Below are positions 25,801-37,800 of a stretch of DNA of 64,000 nucleotides, piece by piece. The stretch's first letter is position 1; each line of letters starts with the position of its first letter. Under the pieces are notes generated by a model that was not told the DNA's origin, searched no databases, and worked only from the letters and a program-made list of their open reading frames with translations. Where the stretch lies: NCBI RefSeq assembly GCF_905147365.1, contig NC_056428.1, forward strand, positions 4,990,001 to 5,054,000. The letters run 5' to 3'. This DNA comes from Aricia agestis. Its lineage: Eukaryota; Arthropoda; Insecta; Lepidoptera; Lycaenidae. The translations under genes were made by a program, and so were the position numbers.

Positions 25801-28800
25801 GCGTCATCTAGTAGTAATATAAATACGAAAGTGTGTCTGTCTGTCTGTCCGTCTGTCTGTAATTTGGTACCTCTTCACGTCCAGACCGCAGAACCGATTT
25901 TGATGACATTTTGTATGAGGATACGTTGAGTCTCAGGAAAGGAGGTAGGATGAACCGTAAAGTTTTCCGGTAAAAACTAGGATCCTTTTTTACCGGAAAA
26001 CTTTACGGTTCCCACGCGATAAACTAATTTTGGGGCAACAGAGTTACGTGCGTTATCTAGTATATGGTATAACTAATTGCTAAGCCTGTACCACTTGTGA
26101 CTGTAATGTAAGGTACTAAGGTTGAGAAGTAGAGTTAGGCCTACTACTGACAGCTAATCTTTAATGGCAATCTTTCTGTATTAAAATTACATAGCTATTT
26201 ATAGCTTGGTAAAACCACAGTATCAGATTCAAAGGCAAAGATAAGGAGTGAGCACACTGAGACGGGACGGGCCGGGGCTCAGCGTGCCGGGGCGCATCAC
26301 AAAAATCCGCCTCGGATGCGCGTATCGCACACTGTGCCGGGGCGCATCGGCGCGGATTTTTGCTTGGCGGATTTCCGTCAATGCGACACGGCCTGACAAG
26401 ACCCGCTGCGCCCCGGCAACAGTGTGCTATAGCAAGCGGCGCGTAGATGTGATGCATTGCGCGCCGACTCGCCCCGGCACAGTGAGCGTTAAAATCCGAC
26501 AATGCGATGCGACCCGGCCCGGCAATAGTGTGCTATAGCGCATTTTGCGCTGCGCTGAGCCCCGATCCGCCCCGGCACGCCCCGGCACGCGCCGGTAAAC
26601 TGTGCGCGTACCTTAAACGGGCATTGGACAGGCGTTTTATGGCCTCCTTCCAGCAACTGTGGATGCTAGATTGTATAAGTCTACCGACGATGCATAATAA
26701 AAGACAGATGAATGAATGAAAATACTTTTCTTGATAATTGAAGCGAAAGTATAGCTAATATCTTTCGCTAAAAATATTGTGTTTTAGAGGATGATTTTTG
26801 CAATTTGGACACGGGATCCTAATAAAAAAGTTTTATAAAGTTAATCAACAAAGTTTACAAGTAAAAGTTGAACGATTCAAACTGTTACAACCGGCTTTGT
26901 ATGACATAACGTATTGTGCATAATTGGAAAGTCGTCATAACATCTTATATTATGGTTTGAAGGCTTAACTTTTGCCCCGGGTATGTCTTTCATGGCCGAG
27001 AGAGATTTCAAATTTCAATATTACTTTACTTTAATTTGACGTAGATTTTGACGTCAAATTTATAGGTTTTCAGCCAAACTCTTCATTAAATTAAATTAAA
27101 GTAATTGTTACATGTTTCAGAGTGCGCATGTAAACTTTGAAAGTGGCGAGCATAATAATCAATCAAGTAAATCGATGATTGTTTAGCAGAATGGCTTTGC
27201 TGTACCTACTGCCTGTACTTGAATCTTTCATGCCTCTACATTCTTCCCAATTTACGCAAACTTTGCGAGCTCATGATTTTGGTTTACAAAATACAATAAA
27301 ATACAAGTGCATTGTTCACATTTTGTTACTCTCAGCTAACGACTGTTTTGTTTTCTTGTTAGCTTCAACCCATTGTTTCTTTGTCTGAATTTTTAGCTTG
27401 TCCTTCCAGGGATTTAGTATTATAGTATAGCGATGTGCGAAGCTTCAAAATATTGACGCTCTTTATAAGTATACAATATATTATATATTTTTTCTTAGAT
27501 AATAAAACGTTGGTAGTGAGTAACATAACTTTAGTAAGTATCGATGAAATCTGTTAAGGAAAAAAAGTAAGCAGCAAGTTAATAGTGTAAATAAAGAACC
27601 AGAATAATGTGATAAACTGATAATACTTTTTGGTGTCCCGTGGATAAGGTTCACTGTAAAAGTAGCAGTAAGTACTAAAAAAGTTGCTGCAAACTCTTGA
27701 CGTGCCGGATACCGGCACATGCTATGGCTTTTCCCAAGACTCTGTACCAAATTATCTAAATTCGAAGTCATGAATAACAATTTTGCTGTAATTTGTAAAG
27801 CAAGATCCCAGTCGTTCCTAGAACCATGTTATTACCCAGTAGACCAGTATACAGTTATACAACAATTATACATGTCATCCACGTGTTATGCACGATCTAT
27901 TTCGGTCGGCCTCCGTCGAGGCAGTGACATTGATTGTCTCTGTCGATGATATGCACGCGGGTCAACGACCGCATTTATGCAATAGACGCGTTTGTATAGT
28001 AACGGGGTTTTCGCGGCAGGCATAATACGTAGGAGAGCCATGCTATACGTGGGAGAGCCACGCTTCGGCACGAATGGGCCGGCTCGACCGGAGAAATATC
28101 ACGTTCTCACAGAAAACCGGCGTGAAACAGCGCTTGCGCTGTGTTTCGCCGAGTGAATGAGTTTACCGGAGGCCCAATTCCCTTCCCTATCCTCCCCTAT
28201 TACCCTATTCCCTCTTAAAAGGCCGGCAACGCACCTGCAGCTCTTCTGATGCTGCGAGTGTCCATGGGCGACGGAAGTTGCTTTCCATCAGGTGACCCGT
28301 TTGCTCGTTTGCCTCCTTCTTTCATAATAATAAAAAAAAAAGGTAAGGTAGGGGGCCGTCCATGTATAACGTTAGGAAAATTTAGCATTTGAGGCAGGTA
28401 AGGTAAGGCCGCTTATTAGTTACGTTAGAATAATTTAGCTTTCGCGGCTAAGGTAGCTACCACTTTCAAGAATTTTCTCAGAAGAAATTGTTCGTCTTAT
28501 CAAAACGAAGCTACTCACCGAAAAAAATAGCTTGATAGTAATAGAAAAAAAATGTTCTAGGGAACCTGTAAGTTGTAACTTATAGTTAGGTTAAGCAGGT
28601 AAATAGTAATTAAACAAATAAGTATTTATATTTATCATCTACCTGCTTTATATAAATGAATATATTATAATTTAATTTTAAAATATTTGTGGTTTCGGAT
28701 AATTGTGGAGGATAACGACTCACGTCGCGCGTCGGCGCCCTTCTGGCTTTTTCACGGCGCACGGCGCCGCGGCGCACACCTCGTTTCTGGTGCAAAGTCA

Positions 28801-31800
28801 AAGCCCAAAGGTTTGAAACTGGTCGAACAGGAATTTTATCGATGGTACTGTAAAGAATCTTGCCTAGGTCAAGAATATAATATTGCCTGCTAGGTCATTG
28901 TGAATGTGTTAGCTTATGTTTGCGAATAATTATGAAAGCGCGAATTCATATTTAGGTAACTTTCTTTTTAATAACGTTAATAAGTGTCCTACATCATAGG
29001 TCGTTTCCGTTAATCGGTCAGGCGTTGTTCTAAATACATGCTAAATAGCATTTTTTTTATTTAATTAAGTAGGTACACAAGAAAAAAAAAATGAAATCGA
29101 CCCATCCGGAGGAGTTTCATAAAAACTAGATGTATTGTAAAGATTAATTCTGTTCCTAGACTACCAATTAGGCGATCTACATACTTAAATGAAAGATGAA
29201 GAAGCTTTTTACATAAAGGAAATCAACACACAATATTGTAAGACCTTATTTCTTAGCTACTTACTATCGCAGAAAAATCTTTACCCCAGATTTTTTTTTC
29301 AAAGTTTTATTTTCTTCTAGATTATTCTAACCTATTTACTTTGTCGGCAGGTCCCAGCAAGGTGGTTGTGAAGAATGTGAACGGCAGATTCATGTCGGGA
29401 CAGCTGGTGGCCATCATGGGGCCGTCGGGAGCCGGCAAGAGTTCCCTACTCAATGTACTATCGGGATACAGGTGAGCAATAGAGGCCGTTATCATAGGGG
29501 CCGTCAACATTTTCTTTGTTCCATGTACTATCGGGATACAGATGAGCATTAGAGGCATTATTAAGCATAGGGTCTGTCAACATGTAGACCCTATATCATA
29601 GGGGCCGTAAGGCCCGTATGACATAGAGACTGTTATTTTTAGGGCCATCAAAATTATGTAGGCTGTTTAACATAGGGGCCGTTATTTTTAGGGCTATCAA
29701 CATTATGTTCATTGCTCAAAGTCCTTAAAGGTAAGCAGTAGCGTATATCTTAGGGGCCAACAATATCTTCATTGCTCAACTTAAACGGCAACTGCAACGG
29801 CAAGCCATAAACAGCAAACATCTACAATAAGTACCTGAAAGGTGGAGGCTAGCTACATAATAATATGATTGTGTCGAACGTTTAGGATTCCTTTAATATG
29901 AATTTGGCCTCTTGTAAAGTAATACGGGTAGACTCAAACTGTCGCACTCAGAAACGAATAGGTAATAATTACTTACCATAATTAAAAAAATATTATAGAC
30001 TTTAAGTAATTTCTCATCTAGTTGGCAAAAGGTGCCGCGTGCGTACTCGTATGTCTTACGCCTGTTTTTTTAGCTGAGTTAATCCTCCAATCATTTTCCA
30101 ATTGATACAATTTTTCTGACCCCCAATTATTTTTCAACTGATCCATAAAGGAGTTTGTTACCAAAAGGTAGGGTACGGGCACCAGTAGTCACCCTTTTAG
30201 TGGAAAGTGCAAGTTTAAATGTGGATAGAAAATTATTTAAAATAGTAATCAAAAACCTTTTGTATTCATTCACTTAATCATTTATTAAACATTGTTATGA
30301 AATTAGCATATAAGATAATTTTTCTTAATAAGTATTGAAAATAAATTATTTTTCAAAATAAGGCACATTTGCCCAGTACTCAGCCGTCACAACCCAGTTC
30401 TCGGCCAAATAGCTACCAGTAGTCAGCCTCTCCTTAGATGGACCTCGAAAGAGACCTATGGAACTGAAACAAATAAACAATGCATGTCTGGTCTCTGACG
30501 ATGCCAAAAAACTAAGAAATTACTTGGTAGGTAGGTGCTTCATAAATAAATGAATAAATTAAGCAGAATAACTGATGGCTGAACACTGGGTATACCTCAC
30601 CAGTACTCAGCCGTGGTTCGACCGTATCTAGTAAGGCGGCCGACTACTGGTTTTTATATGGAATTATGTATGACCAGTACTCAGCCGGGGGTGGCCGAAC
30701 ACTAGATAATGTACAAGAAACGCATACCCAGTAGTCAGCCACCTCATTATTTAAATAACTATAAATAAACTGTTCTATAACTCATTTGATTTAGACGTAA
30801 AAAAATGTAATAACAATATATTTTAATAGAACATGACACAAAAGTTAAGAAGAAATCACAATAACTCACCTTTTTGTCGGGCACTTCCCACTAAGAAAAT
30901 TTTGACGCGCAAGCCGCATCTTGGCTCGACTAGTGACAACGTCGAATTGGAATCAGATTACCATTTCTTGCAGCCACTTAGCGTCATTGTGACGTTCTGA
31001 ACTGAACAATAAGAAGGCCAAGCTTTTTTTAAAAGTAACTTGATTGGTTAATTTGCAATAGAACGCTATTTCTATAGGGTTATAGCTGGAAAAGGCTGAC
31101 TACTGGTGTGGGGCTGACTACTGGTGCCCTTACCCTAGCCATGTAGGAATTCGGACAGTGTTTTAAAAGTAGATCCTAATCTTTTAGAAATTTAAAAATC
31201 TTGAATTCCGCCGTCCGTTTCATACCATACTTAATATTCCTCTTACTCCAGATCAGCTGGAGTCACAGGCGAGCTTCTGGTGAACGGTGAGATCCGTGAT
31301 GAGGCGACCTTCAAGAAGTCATCATGCTACATCACCCAGGAGGACCTTCACCAGCCGTTGCTGACGGTCCGGGAGGCCATGGACGTGGCTGCCAGCCTCA
31401 AACTCCCCAGGGGGGTGAAGGCACCCTCGGAGGATATATTGCAGCAGATAGGACTCTTGGAGCATCAGCATACAAGAACTGATGCGCTTTCCGGAGGACA
31501 GAAGAAAAGGTAGGAGCTTCTTCCGTTTTAGAGTTAAATGTATATAAATAGAGAGCTAATAAACTTAGATGGACAACTTAGACCTTCTGATTTATCTGCT
31601 TTAAAATTTGATTCGAACTTCTTCTGTTGTAAAAAAGGTTCCATCAACTATCAAGAGTCTGATAGTATGGTTACAAAGTCCGATACCAGTTGATGGTCGA
31701 TTTTTAAAGATGTAATTATAAATTACCAGAGATTTTTTTCTTATGTACTTTGAGATCAGAAGATTACCAGACATTTTTTTTATGTATTTTTGAAAAGGTT

Positions 31801-34800
31801 ATATCAAGAGTCTGATATAATGGTTACCAAGTCCGATACCAGTTGATGGTCGATTTTTAAAGATGTAAAATTATAAATTACCAGAGATTTTCTCTTATCT
31901 ACTTTGAGAAAAACAACGCTCTGATTTTTCCTGGTTTTTCGTAACTTAAAGTTCCGGAGCCTAGTAGCTAAGCTTTCTGACTCTATCAAACTATAATTCT
32001 CTCAGACAAACAGTTGTTAATGTACCTCTACAAAGGCAAACACTCACAACTGAGAGTTTAGTTATTGCCTCTTTCAGACAATCAACCATACACTAACAAA
32101 CCCCCATCTTCCAGACTGTCAGTCGCTCTGGAGCTGGTGAACAACCCTCCCGTCTTCTTCCTGGACGAGCCCACGAGCGGGCTTGACAACGTCACCACAG
32201 TCCAGGTGGTGAAGCTACTCAAGCAGCTGGCGCGGCAGGGCAGGACCGTGGTGTGCACCATACACCAGCCCGCCGCCTCGCTGTTCGAGCTGTTTGATGA
32301 GGTGGGGATCCCACTGTGGGATATATTTTAATTTTTAAGAATTTTAATGAAATTATTTTATTTCTAAATCGGTTAAAACTTAACACTTTTAGAACCTCTA
32401 CATGAGGCTTACCACCGGTTCGGGAACTAAAAATGACCAAATTTATCAGATCCTGTTATCATAAAATCGTTCGATGGATAGATTCTGTGCAACGCTCATA
32501 GAACAATAGATTAATACCTTACGGGGTAATATTGGGCACAATTACCTGCTACGTACGTAGATTAATTGATTGATGATCTTGGTTTACGAAAGGATGTTTA
32601 TTTATTTTTTCATTGACATGAAAAAAGAGCTGTGTCACAGGTTCTTATTTCAACCCATTTGACTTTTACGGGGGGTTGAAAACCTAGGTGTAGAATGTGT
32701 TTATAGACCACTCTTTTTTATTATTATCAGGTAGACTTGTCATGTACTTTTTTACATGAAGTTGTTTATGAATAAAAAAGAAAATGTACTATTATTATTA
32801 TAGAAGGAAGTTGGTTAAATATTTAAATATTTAGGCAATTCATTGTTAAGGACCTTCCCATATGGAGATTCCATAATTTACCGTATTCTGAATTGAAAGC
32901 TACAAAGTTATAATAAAAATACAGCAATAATCTTCAGTATATCAGCATTCCTTTCCCCGTTATTAATTTCCTATTTTTGTTTATTATACTCATGATATTA
33001 GCTTCCAAAGTAATACCAATTTATTAAAATTATTAAAGCATACTTTCAGGATCTCCCAATAAACGTAGTTAGTAAATACTAGTATTTACAAATTACGTTT
33101 ATTTGAGACACACGACAATTGATAGACAATTTAACTAACTACATATTCCCCGTTTTAAATTTTTTTAGATCAATTTTTAACTAAGATAAGTAAAAAAAAA
33201 TGGATTTATGTGCGATCTCGGCAACGCGTCAAATGTATGGTCAAGGTCGTTTGCTCGGGGGATGGCCTTAACTCTACATTTTTAATGCCGGTAGTTAATA
33301 ATTATACAAAAAGAGAATGTTGCCCTTTACTTCAACTTTCAAAAAATATATATTTTGCTTCCGTTTTACGTTAAACGTGTTCATAATCTTGACTTCAAAA
33401 TATAAGCAGCAAGCCTAATTATTATATATTGTTTGCGACTAAATCCTAAAAAATAATACTTATTACATTTTTAAACAGTCATCTGTTCACACAGAACGCT
33501 ATTAAGTACCTAATTCTAACATTATAATTATTTAAGGAAATTAATAGAGGTATATTATCTAGATACAAGCTTTATTATTATTTAAACTATTTACCTACTT
33601 AATAAAATAAAAAAATACTATTACTAGATTATGAACTGCGTTGACCTGGAATAGTGACTCCAGAACAAGTCTAACAAGTCGCGAACAAGAAGATTAGAAA
33701 AAGTAAAGCAAAATTACTTTTCAAATGCCAACTTCGTTTGTACTTTAGCTAAAGTAAAGACAATTCTTTACTTTAGCTAAAGTACAAACGAAGTTTTACC
33801 TTGTTGTTGGTTTTGATCTCCTAAACTACTCAACGGATTTTAATACATAATTTAAACGCCTCCATTCATAGATTTAACTTACGTAGTAACTATTTTAGTA
33901 ATCTGTGATAAATCACAGATTACTAACAAAATAACATTAGCACTAGACCATACTGATGATAATGAGTATGGTCTAGTTCTAATATTTCTTTATCTCTCGG
34001 CAATGAATTTGTGACATTGAAATCCATATACCACAATAATAATAATTATTATAATTGCCAAAATAAACTTAAATAACATTTACTCAGTTATTTAAATTAA
34101 CGAAATGATGAAATTGAAACGGAGTAGTAAGATTTCTTAATGAATTTCTTTTGAAGTAGGTTAAAAAGATAGAACTAATAATTTTCAACATCTATTTTAC
34201 GTTACAGAAGTTGAAAACTCAGGGGTTGAATTGAATTTTAAAACATTAGTCAGTTGTGTTGAAGCACATTAAGGCCATCCCCAGAGCAAACGACCTTCAC
34301 CATACATTTGCCGAGTTGCCGAGATCGCGCCAAAATCCTATTTTTTTTACTCATCTTAGTTCAAAATTGACCCGAAAAAATTCAAACGTCCAGTATGTAG
34401 TTAATGAAATTGTCGATCTATTGGCGTGTTCCAAATAACCGTAATTTGTAAATACTAGGGATACTGAATGTATGCTTGAATTTAAAATTTTGGAAGCTGT
34501 TGACATGAGTATAAAAAACAAAAATAGGAAATTAATAATTGCTATCATGAAAGGAACGTTCATATACTTACTGAAGATTAATGCTGTATTTTTACTATAG
34601 GTAATTTTGTACCTTTCAAATTATGAATTAATAAGGCCCTAAAAACGGTAAATTACGGCATCTCGGTAAGCGTCAGTTAATCAGTTAATCATTTATACGT
34701 GGGAGAGCCATGCTTCGGCACGATGGGCCGGCTCGACCGGATAAATACCACGTTCTCACAGAAAACCGGCGTGAAACAGCGCTTGCGCTGTATTTCGCCG

Positions 34801-37800
34801 AGTGAGTGAGTTTACCGGAGGCCCAATCCCCTACCCTATTCCCTTTCCTACCCTCCCCTATTCCCTTCCCTTCCCTACCCTCCCCTATTACCCTATTCTC
34901 TCTTAAAAGGCCGGCAACGCACATGCAGCTCTTCTGATGCTGCGAGTGTCCATGGGCGACGGAAGTTGCTTTCCATCAGGTGACCCGTTTGCTCGTTTGC
35001 CCCCTTATTTCATAAAAAAAAAAAAAACATGACAAGCTTAGGCAGTAGGCACAGAATAATATAATACATAAGTAGCACTTTTTTTTAAATTAAATAAGGG
35101 GCAAACGAACAAAAGGGTCACCTGACGGTAAGCAACTACCACGAAGCTGAAACAAAGCTCTATAACAGCTTCATGGCAACTACCGTCGCCCATGGACACT
35201 CGCAACATCAGAAGAGCTGCAGGTGCGTTGCCGGCCTTTTAAGAGGGTATACGCTCTTTTCTTGAAGGTTTGCGGGTCGTATAGGTCCGGAAATACTGCT
35301 TGCTGGTGACAGTTCGTTTCAGAGTAAACGACCGAACGTACGGAGAATTTATAATAGCACAAGACACAAGTAGCACGCTTTTTGTGTCTTGTGCTATTAT
35401 AAATTCTAGGTACTTACAAACATCACCCATATTCACAATATTACTAAGACTGAAAAAAGCAAATGCAAATGTGGATGTTTTCTTTCTGTTTTTCACCTCC
35501 TTGTTGAATGTTTATCCCATAATGTTGAAAGAATCTATTGTACATTACCTACCGATTTAAAAGAATGTTTAAATGATGAAAATGGATGTATTAAAACTCT
35601 ACAATTTTTGAAAATGATAAATTTATACAAATGTATTTAAGTCTTCTGTAATGTATTCTTTGTTGTGGTCGCTAATGACCCTGATGTTAAAGCGACCTTA
35701 AATAAATAAATAAAAAAAAAATACATTGTGTCCTACGCTCACGCTAATATTATATCTAATGAAAGGATTAATAATAATTATTACTTATAAAACTAGTTGA
35801 ACGAGTCATTTACAAAGCTTCCTAGGAAGGCTTACAAGGAAGTACGCGCGTGCGTTTGTATGTATACTTAACTAGTTAGATCAATTAAAGTGAAGAAGAT
35901 GGATTGCTGGTTTTTATCTGCCGTATACGATGAAGTTGCTTAGCAAAAAATAGCATGTCTTCTGTGACCCCCCCCCCCCCCCCCCCCCCCCCTTCGGACC
36001 GCGCCTTTGTGATGTAATAAGTATATAATGTGAATCCCTCCTTATTACAACGTTTTATAAGAAGGTTGAAAATAATTATTATAGTACTTAGTTGAAAGAA
36101 CACGGAATAAACGCTGAAAATTCCTGATTTCGCTTTCGATTTTTTAGCATAGACTTTTGGTCAAGAACAAAATAACAATAAAAGTTAGAAAATTTATGAT
36201 GCACTAAGTAGGTAGGTATATACTATAAGTATTATATTAAGCTGATTGTTATATACTTAAGTAGGTATAAACGTATTACATAGGTATTAAGTAGATTGCT
36301 TAATCTAGAACCTTATGATCTAGATATCCTATAGACTAGATCATCCAGCCCTGGACAACGAAAGAAAGACAATAGTTACCCACTTGTACCTACTTAGTAA
36401 TTAATTATTGCAAGCAGCTGTAACGGCAGTTAGTGGCACTGATCGACCCGCGAGTATTATATGGATTATGGAGTTTAATTTATTCCAATCTAGTGATCCA
36501 ATCCAGCGCTGGATTGCCTCTGGAATAATGTAAACAGGAACTGGTGGAACTGGAATGCACTGGAATATGCCACTCAGGGCCTGTTTCACCACTTCCTGAT
36601 GAGTGACAAAATATAGGCTATCGACCAATTAACTTGACAGATAATGTATGGAGAATCTGTCAAAAAAGTTGTGAATAGCCTATTCGGAACTTTATCAGAA
36701 AGTGATGAAACAGGCCATAAGTGTATTAAAGCTCTGGATAGGATAAAGCAGGTCATTAGATGACAACTATATATGTATTTAGTACACGTGAGTCGTGACA
36801 GATTGACGATTGAACTCTGTCAGTTTGTCCCTACACAACCTGTCAGTATTTTTTATATTCCATTTGTTTTTTATATTTAATTTTGTAGTATTCTGTAAAT
36901 ATGCTCAGCCTTTGAATTCCTTCTTTTTCCACACAATTGGATATTCTTAAGGTTAATTGGAATCACGAGAAACTTACAAAGCCTTACAAAGTTTAAACGG
37001 ACTAATCTCATTATTTATTATTATTAGACCGATGTTTATGTAGTTTAGCACAAATAAAGAGTTAGACCACGGGAAAGCACATATGCTAATTTTTGTGCGA
37101 AAATGAACAGTTTCCGTGAAATTCCTTATGTAGGTACTATCAGAGAAGTTTATTCTTAGGCAGATGGCGGACCTGCGTAATTTGGTTGCAATATATTATA
37201 TCAAACCCATCCGACAGATCACAACTAACGTAGGATCGTCAACTACCTATGAACCTATTTTTTTGATAGCGGGCGCCGGACGTCTAGTACTTAATTAATA
37301 CTCGCTCATAGATCACGGGCTTATCTAACGGTATTACGCAATTACTATTGTTTACCGCTCAGTCACTACAAATGTACAATATGGAGTCAGACCGTGACCC
37401 ATATATACGAATTACTTATCAACTATCAGTGATCTGCTGTTGTTTTTTCACAATTAATGGTTTGTTGACTTACAGTTTCATAATTTTTAGATTTTGCACT
37501 CGGTCATGCATGAAAATCATTATTTATTAGGATGATTACAGGTCTACCAGAATGACTCTAGCAACACCGGGGTAATTGGAATAAAACATTAATTTGATCC
37601 TTTTTTTCCTTATAGCGGCTGATTCTGTGTGTGAAACATGCAAATATATTTTATCCAATGATCAAGGATATTTTTTAAAAATCTACTGTCAAAATTTGCC
37701 ATCAGATTCTGGGGGACCTATTATAATAATTGTATTAGTAATAGTTTGGTTGGACCGCAGTGGTAACAGTGGACCACATACCAATTATATTTTTATAAAC

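Larger units (their letters stand above)
32855..34670. repeat. Large diverged inverted repeat in ABCG intron 5
   Basis: The left arm (~32855-33290) and right arm (~34245-34670) are inverted copies over ~430 bp. Examples: AATAAAAATACAGCAATAAT vs its inverse near 34590, GCGATCTCGGCAACGCGTCA vs TGCCGAGATCGCGCC, and GGTCGTTTGCTCGGGGGATG vs CATCCCCAGAGCAAACGACC. The ~950-bp spacer holds small hairpins. This is an old element or inverted duplication. Confidence 0.75.
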
